NCBI GenBank assembly: GCA_910579145.1
Contig: CAJTTQ010000001.1
Coordinates: forward strand, 46,060-110,059
Origin: an uncultured Eubacterium sp.
Lineage (GTDB): Bacteria; Bacillota; Clostridia; Lachnospirales; Lachnospiraceae
Length of the DNA stretch: 64,000 nt
Direction of reading: 5' to 3'
Part shown: in pieces, positions 1 through 8,358 of the stretch
How the letters are laid out: each line of letters starts with the position of its first letter
Numbering within the stretch: the first letter of the stretch is position 1
Program-made: the position numbers and the translations under genes
Notes under the pieces: generated by a model
Told to the model about the DNA's origin: nothing
What the model saw: the letters and a program-made list of their open reading frames with translations, nothing else
Database searches by the model: none

Positions 1-139
1 GATTATATTTTTCCAAACTTAAAATGACCACATTTTTCTCGTCTTTTCGGGTAACAATGACGGTTTCGTTGTGATCGGTCACTTCATCACAGTAAGATTT
101 CAAATTATTTCTAATAGTAGAATAATTTACTGCTAACAT
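1..139 (-). CDS. Phd/YefM-type antitoxin, N-terminal part (cut by window edge)
   Basis: Reading leftward from an ATG at 137-139 gives 46 codons without a stop before the window ends. The product begins MLAVNYSTIRNNLKSYCDEV and continues with a TVIVTRKDEKNVVILSLEKY stretch. This is the usual N-terminal layout of the Phd/YefM antitoxin fold: a start strand, a helix with a conserved N-L-K segment, then the V-I-V-T-R and N-V-V-L-S strands. The family represses its own operon and neutralises a RelE/YoeB or Doc-type toxin, usually encoded just downstream. Any toxin would lie to the left of this window and cannot be seen. It has its own promoter 20-50 bases upstream. The family call is by sequence pattern only. 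Confidence 0.8.
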   Translation of the reverse strand, partial: MLAVNYSTIRNNLKSYCDEVTDHNETVIVTRKDEKNVVILSLEKYN

Positions 140-157
140 AATATCATCTTTTTTTTC

Positions 158-186
158 ATTTTATGATAATATTATGTTCCTGTCAA
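158..186 (-). promoter_or_regulatory. Sigma-A type promoter of the antitoxin gene with palindromic spacer
   Basis: On the minus strand TTGACA (181-186) is followed after exactly 17 bases by TAAAAT (158-163). The start codon lies about 20 bases further on. The spacer contains a perfect 10-bp palindrome, ATAATATTAT (166-175). A palindrome between -35 and -10 is where an autorepressing antitoxin could bind; that role is inferred. Confidence 0.7.
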
Positions 187-222
187 TGGAAATCAGACCT
201 GTTGTTGTACGTATTACTTTTT

Positions 223-999
223 TCAAGCCAATTCCGATTTCATGATCCCGAGCGCGTTTTTCTCCAGCCGGGATACCTGCGCCTGCGAAATGTGGATCTC
301 TTCGGCCACCTCCATCTGTGTTTTCCCCTGGAAATAGCGGAGGTCAATGATATTTTTCTCCCGCTCCGGCAGTGACTTCATCGCTTCCTGCAGGGAAATC
401 ATTTCTACCCATGTAGACTCTTTGTTTTTCGTGTCGCTGATCTGATCCATGATATATAACGTATCGCCGCCCTCGGAGTACACGGGTTCATAGAGCGAGA
501 CCGGACTTTGGATCGCGTCGAGCGCGAAAACGATATCCTCTGCCGGCACATCCAGTTCCTTGGCGATGTCTTCGATCGTGGGCTCGTGGTCGGTCCGTTT
601 CATCATCGCCTCTTTCGTGTAGATCGCTTTGTAGGCGATGTCGCGCAGCGAGCGGCTCACGCGGATCGAGTTGTTGTCGCGCAGGAAGCGGCGCACTTCT
701 CCAATGATCATCGGAACCGCGTACGTACTGAACTTTACGTTCATCGTGACGTCAAAGTTGTCGATCGCTTTGATCAGGCCGATGCAGCCGATCTGAAACA
801 GGTCGTCGATGTTTTCATTCGCATTCGTAAAGCGCTGGATGATGCTGAGGACGAGACGGAGATTTCCCTTGATGTACGTTTCCCTGGCCTGTTTGTTCCC
901 TTTGGCAATCTCCTGGAACAATGTTTCTTTTTCCTCTTCGCTCAAGAGCGGAAGTTTACTCGTATTTACGCCGCATATTTCAACTTTATATTGTGCCAT
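223..999 (-). CDS. sigG: Forespore sigma factor SigG
   Basis: RNA polymerase sigma factor that directs late forespore gene expression during sporulation. The 258-residue product opens with KVEICGVNTSKLP, a signature of SigG. It then has region 2 (NLRLVLSIIQRF, DDLFQIGCIGL, NVKFSTYAVPMIIGEVRR), region 3, and a region 4 helix-turn-helix (QGKTQMEVAEEIHISQAQVSRLEK). The start at 999 is chosen because it matches the family N-terminus and has GAGGT about 8 bases upstream; a longer frame to 1086 has no family similarity. It lies divergently from ymxH. No convincing SigF or SigG promoter could be fixed in the 118-base gap upstream. Confidence 0.96.
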   Translation of the reverse strand: MAQYKVEICGVNTSKLPLLSEEEKETLFQEIAKGNKQARETYIKGNLRLVLSIIQRFTNANENIDDLFQIGCIGLIKAIDNFDVTMNVKFSTYAVPMIIGEVRRFLRDNNSIRVSRSLRDIAYKAIYTKEAMMKRTDHEPTIEDIAKELDVPAEDIVFALDAIQSPVSLYEPVYSEGGDTLYIMDQISDTKNKESTWVEMISLQEAMKSLPEREKNIIDLRYFQGKTQMEVAEEIHISQAQVSRLEKNALGIMKSELA

Positions 1000-1117
1000 G
1001 TCAGATACCTCGCCAAAAAGATTTAAAGATTTTTCTAAGAGATATTTTGCGCATAAACGAATGAAATATTCCCCGGCCACATACATTTATAAAAATAAAT
1101 TTTGCGTGGTTTTGACA

Positions 1118-1372
1118 ATGCGGATTTGCGATCTCAGGGAAAAAGAAGTCATCAATGTGTGCGACGGGGAGAGGCTCGGTTATGTGGAGGATATGATCTT
1201 TGATCTGTGCAAGGGGTGTATCAGCCATATCATCGTGCCCGGCCCGTGCAAGTTTTTCGGGATATTTGGCAGGGAGGAAGAGTTTATCATCGACCTCTCG
1301 TGTATCCGGCAGATCGGGGCCGACGTGATCTTAGTGGAGATCTCGGTAGAGCGGGCCAGAAAAAAGTGCTGA
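1118..1372 (+). CDS. YlmC/YmxH family PRC-barrel sporulation protein
   Basis: An 84-residue protein starting MRICDLREKEVINVCDGERL. It has the single PRC-barrel layout of the YlmC/YmxH family: a first strand, a G-Y-V-E-D-M-I-F-D turn, and an I-S-H-I-I-V-P strand. Members are usually annotated as sporulation proteins and often sit beside sigG and nrdR in Clostridia, as here. The molecular function is not established. The ATG at 1118 has no clear ribosome-binding site; an in-frame GTG at 1106 is an alternative. The reading frame stays open further upstream, but that stretch is antisense to sigG and not family-like. Confidence 0.8.
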   Translation: MRICDLREKEVINVCDGERLGYVEDMIFDLCKGCISHIIVPGPCKFFGIFGREEEFIIDLSCIRQIGADVILVEISVERARKKC

Positions 1373-1388
1373 GAAACGAAAAAAACAC

Positions 1389-1417
1389 TTTACGGCGGGG
1401 GCATTTTCGATTATGAT
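1389..1417 (+). promoter_or_regulatory. Putative sigma-A promoter for nrdR
   Basis: TTTACG (1389-1394), a 17-base spacer, then TATGAT (1412-1417). It lies in the 208-base gap between ymxH and nrdR and would give an mRNA leader of about 155 bases containing the inverted repeat at 1492-1522. Confidence 0.45.
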
Positions 1418-1491
1418 AGTAGTGGTTTAAAAATAGAACGTGCGCAGGAAAAGCAGGAGTGGGCGATCCCATCTGGCGGAAATGAGGTAAG

Positions 1492-1522
1492 TGTGGATGG
1501 GCGCCAGAGCCGCCTATCCACA
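1492..1522 (+). repeat. Imperfect inverted repeat with DnaA-box-like arms upstream of nrdR
   Basis: TGTGGATGGGCGCC and GCCGCCTATCCACA, separated by AGA, are near-perfect inverted repeats (12 of 14 positions). The right arm ends in CTATCCACA, one base from the DnaA-box consensus TTATCCACA; the left arm is a two-mismatch copy in opposite orientation. There is no T-run directly after the hairpin, so it is not an ordinary terminator. It could be a protein site or an mRNA leader hairpin. The rest of the gap holds nothing else recognisable. Confidence 0.5.
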
Positions 1523-1580
1523 ACATGATTTTTATTCATGTGGGAAGAACGCAAAAAACAGCGCGGAAATGAGGTAAATT

Positions 1581-2036
1581 ATGAAATGTCCATTTTGCGG
1601 AGAAGAAAATACGAAGGTGATCGATTCCAGACCGGCGGATGATAACAATTCCATCCGCCGGAGAAGACAGTGTGAGAAGTGCAGCAAGCGGTTTACCACC
1701 TATGAGAAACTCGAGACGATCCCTCTTATCGTCATTAAAAAGGATATGGTCAGGGAGGTGTACGACCGCTCAAAGATCGAGCAGGGGATTTTCCGTTCGT
1801 GTACGAAACTGCCGATTTCTGTCGATCAGATCAATGGGGTTGTAGATAGTATTGAGACGGAAATATTTAATCTCGGCGAGAAAGAGGTGTCCAGCCAGTG
1901 TATCGGAGAGATCGTGATGGCGCGCCTCAAAGACGTTCATCCGGTCGCTTACGTGAGGTTCGCCTCTATTTACCGTGAATTTAAAGACGTCAATACATTT
2001 ATGGATGAGATCAAAAAAATACTGGACAACCAGTAA
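1581..2036 (+). CDS. nrdR: Transcriptional repressor NrdR
   Basis: Zinc-ribbon and ATP-cone repressor of ribonucleotide reductase genes; it senses ATP/dATP and binds paired NrdR boxes. The 151-residue product has the zinc ribbon cysteines at C3, C6, C31 and C34. These are followed by the RRRRQCEKCSKRFTTYE segment and an ATP-cone domain from about residue 48 (V-I-K-K-D-M-V-R-E) to 140. The length is typical. GAGGTAAATT precedes the ATG. No nrd genes are in this window, so the targets are elsewhere. Confidence 0.97.
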   Translation: MKCPFCGEENTKVIDSRPADDNNSIRRRRQCEKCSKRFTTYEKLETIPLIVIKKDMVREVYDRSKIEQGIFRSCTKLPISVDQINGVVDSIETEIFNLGEKEVSSQCIGEIVMARLKDVHPVAYVRFASIYREFKDVNTFMDEIKKILDNQ

Positions 2037-2091
2037 GGACGGGTGCTATACTGAAGACAGGTGGTTTTCTCCTTCGAGAGAGGAGAAAGAG

Positions 2092-3657
2092 ATGTATAGT
2101 AAAGTATTTAGTGCCGGGCTGAGCGGCCTTGAGGCACATGTGATCCAGGTGGAGGCAGACGTATCAAATGGCCTGCCTGTTTTTCAGATGGTGGGAGTGC
2201 TGGCTTCGGCTGTGAAAGAAGCCAGGGAGAGGGTGCGCATCGCGCTGCAAAACGCGGGGTACCGCTTTCCGGCAAAGCGGATCACCATTAACCTCTCACC
2301 GGCAGATCTGCGAAAAAATGGTTCGGGATTTGACCTGCCCATCGCTATCTCATTACTTGCCGCATTCGGCATGATTCCAGGGGAAAAACTAAATAAGGTA
2401 CTAGTGGTCGGGGAACTCGGTCTGGACGGAACGGTAGACGGTATCCGCGGCACGCTTTCGATGGCTGTCATGGGGAAAAAAGAGGGGTTTCACACGCTTG
2501 TTTTGCCGCAGGAAAATGCGGCGGAAGCCGGACTTGTCGACGGAATGCGCGTCGTCGGCGTGGAGACCATTTCCGAGGCGATCGACTACATACGGACGGG
2601 AGCGGTGGTACACCGGGAGGCAATTGTCTGTCCTGATGAAAGAAAACAGGGGGATCTGTATGACGGGGAGCCGGATTTCAGTGAGATCTACGGTCAGGAG
2701 AGAGTTAAACAGGCATTGGAAACGGCGGTCAGCGGAGGGCATAATGTACTGATGATCGGGGCGCCCGGCACGGGAAAGACGATGCTCGCCAGACGGATTC
2801 CGGGGATCATGCCCAGACTGTCCAAAGAGGAGGCGCTCGAACTTACGAAAATATACAGTGTAGCCGGTATGCTGCGCGGTGATGCTTCCGTGATGAGCCG
2901 CCGGCCGTTTCGCGCGCCGCACCACACGGTTACGCCGGCCGCGCTGGCCGGCGGTGGACGGGAGCCGTTTCCGGGAGAAGTCACGCTCGCGCACCACGGC
3001 GTGCTCTTTTTGGACGAGCTGCCCGAGTTTCGGAGAAACACACTGGAAATTTTGCGCCAGCCGATGGAGGAGGGAAAGATCCAGCTGTCAAGGCTTGGGA
3101 AATGCTACGAATACCCGGCAAAAATGACAGTAGTCGGCGCGATGAACCCGTGTAAATGCGGATATTTTCCCGATCTGAACCGGTGCCGCTGTACGCTCGG
3201 GCAGGTGCAGGGGTATCTCTCCCGGCTGAGCGAGCCGCTGCTCGACCGCATCGACATCTGTGTCGAGACTGAGCGGCAGGAAGGGTTGTTTGGGGGAGAG
3301 CGCGGGGAGGACAGCGCGCATATCAGACAGCGGATCGTGCGGACGAGACAGATCCAAAAGGAGCGCTATAGCGGGGAAAGGATCGAATTAAATAGTGAAC
3401 TAGGTGGACATCTGCTCGAAAAATACTGTTTTTTAAATAAGAAGGAGAGGCGGCTGTTAGAGGAGCTCGTGAAGCGCACCGGCGTTTCTCCGCGCGGTGT
3501 GCAGCGTTTGCTCCGGGTGGCGCGCACGCTTGCCGATATGAAAGAGAAGGAGCGGATCGGGGAAGGGGAACTTCTGGAAGCTTCGGCGTATAAAGTAGTC
3601 AGCCATAAGTACTGGACAAGCGCGGATGTGTATGACGGGGAAAGGATGCGGGGGTGA
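2092..3657 (+). CDS. YifB/ComM-type Mg-chelatase-like AAA+ ATPase
   Basis: 521-residue AAA+ protein. Residues 1-170 form the ribosomal-S5/LonB-like N-terminal domain (start MYSKVFSAGLSGLEA, then DLPIAISLLAAFG). The ATPase follows, with Walker A GAPGTGKT near residue 225 and Walker B LFLDELPEF. A C-terminal Mg-chelatase-like domain carries CxCG and C-x-C motifs (NPCKCGYFPDLNRCRC). The better-studied relative ComM is a branch-migration helicase that helps integrate transforming DNA, and the dprA gene directly downstream fits this. The start at 2092 has GAGAGGAGAAAG upstream. Its stop overlaps the dprA leader region, indicating cotranscription. Confidence 0.93.
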   Translation: MYSKVFSAGLSGLEAHVIQVEADVSNGLPVFQMVGVLASAVKEARERVRIALQNAGYRFPAKRITINLSPADLRKNGSGFDLPIAISLLAAFGMIPGEKLNKVLVVGELGLDGTVDGIRGTLSMAVMGKKEGFHTLVLPQENAAEAGLVDGMRVVGVETISEAIDYIRTGAVVHREAIVCPDERKQGDLYDGEPDFSEIYGQERVKQALETAVSGGHNVLMIGAPGTGKTMLARRIPGIMPRLSKEEALELTKIYSVAGMLRGDASVMSRRPFRAPHHTVTPAALAGGGREPFPGEVTLAHHGVLFLDELPEFRRNTLEILRQPMEEGKIQLSRLGKCYEYPAKMTVVGAMNPCKCGYFPDLNRCRCTLGQVQGYLSRLSEPLLDRIDICVETERQEGLFGGERGEDSAHIRQRIVRTRQIQKERYSGERIELNSELGGHLLEKYCFLNKKERRLLEELVKRTGVSPRGVQRLLRVARTLADMKEKERIGEGELLEASAYKVVSHKYWTSADVYDGERMRG

Positions 3658-3661
3658 CGAC

Positions 3662-4750
3662 GTGACAAGAGAGGAATACGAATTCTGGCTTTGCGGCATT
3701 CAGGGAATCGGCGTCAAAAAACTTTTGAAACTTCTGCAGGAATTTCCGACTGCGGAGGAGATTTTTGCCGCGCCAGAAGAGAGGCTTCACAAAGTTTCAG
3801 GAATAACTCAGAAGGATGTACATAATATAGTGGAAAGCAGGAAAAAATACAACCCCGTGTATTGGAACAAATTGCTGTCATCGTATCAATTGAAATGCGC
3901 GGGGTTCTTTTCCCACGAGTATCCGCGGGAATGCCGGCATCTGCACCAGCCGCCGAAACGGTTATTTTACCGGGGAAACATGCCGGTGGAACGGTTCCGG
4001 GTGGCCGTCGTCGGAGCGAGGGACTGCTCACTGTATGGCCGTGAGACGGCGCGCGATTTTTCGGCATTCCTGTCGGCAAACGGCGTCGCGGTCATTAGCG
4101 GACTCGCGCGGGGCATCGACGGCTGGGCGCATCAGGGGGCGCTAGAAGGGGGCGGAACGACGTATGCCGTTCTCGGCAACAGCGCGGAGATCTGCTATCC
4201 CAAAGAGCATGAACGCCTGTACCACAGCATCATCCGGCACGGCGGCGGGATCCTCTCGGAATATCCGCCGGGGACGGAGGCGAGGCCGTCCTATTTTCCC
4301 ATGCGTAACCGGATCATCGGCGCCTTGTCAGACGGAGTCCTCGTGGTGGAAGCGAGAGCGAAAAGTGGTTCGCTCATCACAGCCGACCTGGCACTCGAGC
4401 TGGGGAAGGAAGTTTTTGTTATTCCCGGCAGGGTCAGGGATGCGCTCAGCGAGGGCTGTAACAACCTGATCAAGCAGGGGGCATGCCTTGTCACAGAGCC
4501 AGGAGAAATACTGGATTGTCTCGGGATCGTTCCAGATGGCGGGAGGAAAAATTTGAGAAATTTGAATATTCGGCTTGAAACGAAAGAAAAAATGGTGTAT
4601 GATAGTGTAAGTTTTGAGCCAAAACATATCAGTGTACTCGCAGAGGAGCAAAAGATGGAACAGGCGGAAATGATGCGTTGTCTGCTGACACTTTTGAAAT
4701 ATGGGATGATTCGCGAGATCGGGAATCATTATTATGTGAAAAGGAATTAA
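3662..4750 (+). CDS. dprA: DNA-processing protein DprA
   Basis: DprA (Smf) binds incoming single-stranded DNA and loads RecA during natural transformation. The 362-residue product has an N-terminal helix-hairpin-helix/SAM-like region (GIQGIGVKKLLKLLQ). A Rossmann-type core follows with VVGARDCSLYG, ISGLARGIDGWAHQGAL, and FPMRNRIIGALSDGVLVVEA. It ends in a C-terminal winged-helix domain. GTG at 3662 is preferred because GGGGGTG precedes it and it aligns with family starts; an ATG at 3626 would overlap yifB by 32 bases. The region from about 4575 may hold the topA promoter. Confidence 0.95.
   Translation: MTREEYEFWLCGIQGIGVKKLLKLLQEFPTAEEIFAAPEERLHKVSGITQKDVHNIVESRKKYNPVYWNKLLSSYQLKCAGFFSHEYPRECRHLHQPPKRLFYRGNMPVERFRVAVVGARDCSLYGRETARDFSAFLSANGVAVISGLARGIDGWAHQGALEGGGTTYAVLGNSAEICYPKEHERLYHSIIRHGGGILSEYPPGTEARPSYFPMRNRIIGALSDGVLVVEARAKSGSLITADLALELGKEVFVIPGRVRDALSEGCNNLIKQGACLVTEPGEILDCLGIVPDGGRKNLRNLNIRLETKEKMVYDSVSFEPKHISVLAEEQKMEQAEMMRCLLTLLKYGMIREIGNHYYVKRN
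4575..4603 (+). promoter_or_regulatory. Putative internal promoter for topA, inside dprA
   Basis: TTGAAA (4575-4580), 17 bases, TATGAT (4598-4603). It lies within the dprA coding end, about 165 bases before the topA start. The local stretch is A-rich and unlike the rest of dprA. The call is by consensus match only. Confidence 0.4.
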
Positions 4751-4765
4751 AGGGGGCTATGTGAG

Positions 4766-6850
4766 ATGGCAAAGAACTTGATAATCGTCGAGTCACCGGC
4801 GAAATCGAAAACCATTAAAAAATTTTTGGGAAGCAATTATATGGTAGTGGCTTCCAATGGACACGTAAGGGATTTGCCGAAAAGCCAGATGGGTGTCGAT
4901 TTTGAAAATGATTTCGAGCCAAAATATATCACGATAAGAGGGAAAGGGGAACTTCTCGCGTCACTTCGGAAAGAGGTAAAAAAGGCCGATAAGGTATATC
5001 TGGCGACTGACCCCGACCGCGAAGGGGAGGCGATTTCATGGCATTTACTCCATGCCCTGAAACTGGATCCGAAAAAAACGAGACGCATCACGTTTAATGA
5101 GATCACGAAAAATGCCGTGAGGCAGGCGATCAAGCAGTCCAGGGAGATCGATATGGATCTCGTGGACGCCCAGCAGGCCAGGCGTGTCCTCGACCGCATG
5201 GTCGGGTATTCGATCAGCCCGCTCTTGTGGCAGAAGGTGAAACGGGGATTAAGCGCCGGACGCGTACAGTCGGTTGCGCTGCGCATCATTGCCGACCGGG
5301 AAGCTGAGATCGACGCGTTTATCCCGAGCGAGTACTGGTCGCTGGAGGCTTCATTTGCTGTAAAGGGAAGTAAAAAGCCGCTGATCGCGAAGTATTATGG
5401 AAATCCGAAAAAACAGGAAAATATTACGAAAGAGGAGATGGATCAGATCGTGAGCGCCCTGGAGGGGGCGGAATATGTCGTATCTGATATCAAGAAAGGA
5501 GAGCGGACGAAGAAACCGCCCGTACCGTTTACGACGAGTACGCTGCAGCAGGAATGTTCCAAAAACCTGAACTTCGCGACACAGAAGACGATGCGTGTGG
5601 CGCAGCAGCTTTATGAAGGTGTGGCGGTCAAGGGAAGAGGAACCATTGGTCTTATTACGTATCTTAGAACTGATTCTACCCGTATTTCTGAAGAGGCAGA
5701 CCGTGAGTGCCGGGCGTTTATCCGGGAAAACTATGGAGAAGAAAATATCGGTACTGCAAATAAGCCCAAAAAGGACGATAAAAAAATACAGGATGCCCAT
5801 GAGGCCATCCGCCCGACCTATGTCGATCTGACGCCGGCGATGGTAAAGGATTCCTTGTCAAGGGAACAGTTCCGGCTGTACCAGATCATATGGAAGCGAT
5901 TTGTGGCGAGCCGGATGGAGGGGGCCAGATACGAGACGACTTCCGTGAAAATAGATGCAGGGGAGTACCGTTTTACAAGCTCGGGTTCGAAAATCGTGTT
6001 TCCGGGTTTTTTGTCGGTGTACCAAAATGAGGAAGATAAGGCGGATAACAATGCCGTACTCCATAAGGTGAGCGAGGGGACGGTATTCCACGATGCGGCG
6101 CTTGAAGCGGAGCAGCATTTTACACAGCCGCCCGCCCATTATACCGAGGCGTCGCTCGTGAAGGCGCTGGAGGAACTGGGGATCGGCCGTCCGAGTACGT
6201 ATGCGCCTACGATCACGACGCTGATCGCCCGCCGCTATGTGGCGAAGGAGCAGAAGAACCTGTATCTGTCAGAACTGGGTGATATTGTAAATCAGATCAT
6301 GACGAGCGCGTTCTCAAGCATCGTTGACGTGAACTTCACGGCAACGATGGAAATGCTTTTAGACGGCGTGGCAGAGGGGAACGTGGAGTGGAAAAATATA
6401 ATCAGGAACTTTTATCCCGATTTGGAAAAAGCTGTCAGTCACGCGGAACAGGCGCTGGAAAAAATTGAGATTGAGGATGAAGTGACCGATACCATCTGCG
6501 AAAACTGCGGCAGGAATATGGTGATCAAATACGGGCCGCACGGCAAGTTTCTGGCGTGTCCGGGCTTTCCAGACTGCCGGAATACGAAGCCTTATTTTGA
6601 AAAGATTGGTGTCACATGCAATAAATGCGGCGGTGAGATCGTTATTAAGAAAACGCAGAAGGGCAGACGGTACTATGGGTGTGAGAATTATCCAGAATGT
6701 GACGTGATGACCTGGCAGAGGCCCTCGGACAAACGCTGCCCGAAGTGCGGTAATATGCTGCTTGAAAAGGGAAATAAGCTGGTCTGTGCCGACAGATCCT
6801 GCGGCTTTCAGAAAGAAAAGGAGCCGGAATCCGCGGAGGAAAAGAAATAA
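4766..6850 (+). CDS. topA: DNA topoisomerase I (type IA)
   Basis: Relaxes negative supercoils by cutting one strand through a tyrosine link. The 694-residue product has the Toprim motifs IVESPAKSKTIKKFLG near the start and DPDREGEAISWH near residue 85. The catalytic tyrosine is in ITYLRTDSTRIS (Y299 by count), with the type IA core to about residue 560. Three C-terminal zinc-ribbon repeats follow (CENCG...CPGFPDC, CNKCG...CENYPEC, CPKCG...CADRSC). Start: AAGGGGGCTATGTGAG before the ATG. It is followed after 197 bases by the flagellar operon; in Bacillus several genes including codY separate the two. Confidence 0.98.
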   Translation: MAKNLIIVESPAKSKTIKKFLGSNYMVVASNGHVRDLPKSQMGVDFENDFEPKYITIRGKGELLASLRKEVKKADKVYLATDPDREGEAISWHLLHALKLDPKKTRRITFNEITKNAVRQAIKQSREIDMDLVDAQQARRVLDRMVGYSISPLLWQKVKRGLSAGRVQSVALRIIADREAEIDAFIPSEYWSLEASFAVKGSKKPLIAKYYGNPKKQENITKEEMDQIVSALEGAEYVVSDIKKGERTKKPPVPFTTSTLQQECSKNLNFATQKTMRVAQQLYEGVAVKGRGTIGLITYLRTDSTRISEEADRECRAFIRENYGEENIGTANKPKKDDKKIQDAHEAIRPTYVDLTPAMVKDSLSREQFRLYQIIWKRFVASRMEGARYETTSVKIDAGEYRFTSSGSKIVFPGFLSVYQNEEDKADNNAVLHKVSEGTVFHDAALEAEQHFTQPPAHYTEASLVKALEELGIGRPSTYAPTITTLIARRYVAKEQKNLYLSELGDIVNQIMTSAFSSIVDVNFTATMEMLLDGVAEGNVEWKNIIRNFYPDLEKAVSHAEQALEKIEIEDEVTDTICENCGRNMVIKYGPHGKFLACPGFPDCRNTKPYFEKIGVTCNKCGGEIVIKKTQKGRRYYGCENYPECDVMTWQRPSDKRCPKCGNMLLEKGNKLVCADRSCGFQKEKEPESAEEKK

Positions 6851-6872
6851 TAAACTGCCTGATAAGTAGTAC

Positions 6873-6901
6873 TTGAATTATTTTTTGAACTATGATAAAA
6901 T
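6873..6901 (+). promoter_or_regulatory. Putative sigma-A promoter of the flagellar operon
   Basis: TTGAAT (6873-6878), 17 bases, TAAAAT (6896-6901), giving a leader of about 140 bases before flgB. A small hairpin (ATTGTGG / CCACGAT around TGCTG) lies in the leader. No SigD-type box could be fixed here. This is the only good promoter seen before flgB. Confidence 0.6.
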
Positions 6902-7047
6902 GAGTTTTGATGGAATCTTTATCAAATGATTTCGTGATCAGGGATGTTCAAACAAAAAGAAATGGATTTCGAATACGCAAACGGAATTGTGGTGCTGCCA
7001 CGATACCTTTGTGTTTTTATGTGAATAAATAGGAAAGGATGAGTGAG

Positions 7048-7437
7048 ATGGTTCTGTCTAACGCATACAACTACGTGAATGTGCTGAACAAGGCGGCAGA
7101 TGCGAGCTGGACGAGAAATGATATTCTGGCCAATAATATCGCCAATGCGGATACTCCCGGTTTTAAAAGAAAGGATGTACAATTTGAGACATATCTTGCG
7201 AACCTGGTAGCGGGTACGGATTCGCTTGACGAGACTGTGGCAGGCATGGATCTGAATGAACTGAACTGCACTACATACACCGACCAGGCGAATTTGAGTT
7301 ACCGCTATGACGGGAACAATGTTGATATGAATACAGAAAGTGTGGAGCTTGCCAAAAACCAGCTTAAGTACTATACGTTGATGAATTCCATGAACCAGGA
7401 ATTCGCGAGACTTAAGACTGCACTTAAGACAAGCTGA
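7048..7437 (+). CDS. flgB: Flagellar basal body rod protein FlgB
   Basis: Proximal rod subunit of the flagellar basal body. The 129-residue product has the rod-protein N-terminal signature NDILANNIANADTPGFKRKDV and the C-terminal heptad region (SVELAKNQLKYYTLMNSMNQEF) that forms the rod coiled coil. ATG at 7048 is preferred to the in-frame ATG at 7039 because AGGAAAGG lies 8-9 bases before it and would abut the earlier one. It is the first gene of the fla/che operon, followed by flgC after 64 bases. Confidence 0.95.
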   Translation: MVLSNAYNYVNVLNKAADASWTRNDILANNIANADTPGFKRKDVQFETYLANLVAGTDSLDETVAGMDLNELNCTTYTDQANLSYRYDGNNVDMNTESVELAKNQLKYYTLMNSMNQEFARLKTALKTS

Positions 7438-7501
7438 TTTTATTGATTGGTTTGATCGAAAAAATAATGTGAAAAATAATTCATAGAAAGAAGTGATTGG
7501 A

Positions 7502-7939
7502 TTGTCAGTTTTTGGAGCAATGGATATGAGCGCCACAGGAATGACGGCGCAGCAGGTGAGGAGTGACATTATTGCACAGAACCTCGCAAATGTAAATACG
7601 ACGCGCGACGCGAACGGACATGTATACAGGCGTAAGACGGTCGTGTTCGAGGAAAAAAGTTTTCCTACGTTCCGGGAATCGCTCAGTTACGCGACCGGCC
7701 ATATCGGGAAAGGGGTAAAAGTGACCGAAATCGTAGAGGACCCGTCTGATGGGAATCTGGTTTATGATCCGTCGCACCCCGACGCGAATGAGGATGGCTA
7801 TGTGATGTATCCGAATGTGAATGCCGTGACGGAAATGACGAACATGATCGATGCGACGAGGGCATACGAGGCGAATGTTACGGTTTTGAATTCCACGAAG
7901 GGGATGGCGCTGAAAGCGTTAGAGCTTGGAGGTGCGTGA
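7502..7939 (+). CDS. flgC: Flagellar basal body rod protein FlgC
   Basis: Proximal rod subunit, 145 residues. The N-terminus SVFGAMDMSATGMTAQQVRSDIIAQNLANVNTTR is diagnostic of FlgC. The C-terminus (VTEMTNMIDATRAYEANVTVLNSTKGMALKAL) is the paired rod helix. The TTG at 7502 aligns with the family start (M-S-x-F-x-A-M-D); a GTG at 7493 in the same frame would add MIG. Both lie after an AAGAAGTG stretch. Partner of FlgB and FliE in the rod. Confidence 0.94.
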   Translation: MSVFGAMDMSATGMTAQQVRSDIIAQNLANVNTTRDANGHVYRRKTVVFEEKSFPTFRESLSYATGHIGKGVKVTEIVEDPSDGNLVYDPSHPDANEDGYVMYPNVNAVTEMTNMIDATRAYEANVTVLNSTKGMALKALELGGA

Positions 7940-7982
7940 TGAGAGCGATTGACAATGACGAGGAAAAGAGGGGTAGTAGACG

Positions 7983-8303
7983 ATGAATATCAGTCAGATT
8001 TCAGGTATTGACCGTTTGTCGGAAGTGAGCAGGTATGGCAGTACGACGGATACAGAAATAAAAACATCGGGACAGGATACGTTTGAAAGTATTCTTTCTT
8101 CGGCGATGAAGATGGTAAATGAGACAGATCAGCTCTCAAATGCGGCAGAGGAGGAAGAAATCCGCTTTGCGATCGGGGAAACCGATAACTGGCATGATCT
8201 GATGGTTGCCCAGCAGAAAGCGAATATTTCGCTGCAGTACACGGTTGCCGTTAAAAATACGGCGATAGAAGCCTATAAGACGCTGCTCAACATGCAGTTC
8301 TAA
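7983..8303 (+). CDS. fliE: Flagellar hook-basal body complex protein FliE
   Basis: Adapter between the MS ring (FliF) and the rod. The 106-residue product has a variable N-terminus, then the conserved FliE segments TFESILSSAMKMVNETDQLSNAA and DNWHDLMVAQQKANISLQYTVAVKNTAIEAYKTLLNMQ. Usual size for the family. It lies between flgC and fliF, the order seen in other Firmicutes. Confidence 0.95.
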   Translation: MNISQISGIDRLSEVSRYGSTTDTEIKTSGQDTFESILSSAMKMVNETDQLSNAAEEEEIRFAIGETDNWHDLMVAQQKANISLQYTVAVKNTAIEAYKTLLNMQF

Positions 8304-8358
8304 ATGGTTCTTGATACGCCGGCGGGGGATTAGAATACTTTAACCACAGTTAGGAGCG

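Noticed and set aside
1000..1117. SigF/SigG-type promoter for sigG or ymxH
   Set aside because: CATACAT and GTATG-like pieces exist but spacing to any -35 match is wrong, so none could be called.
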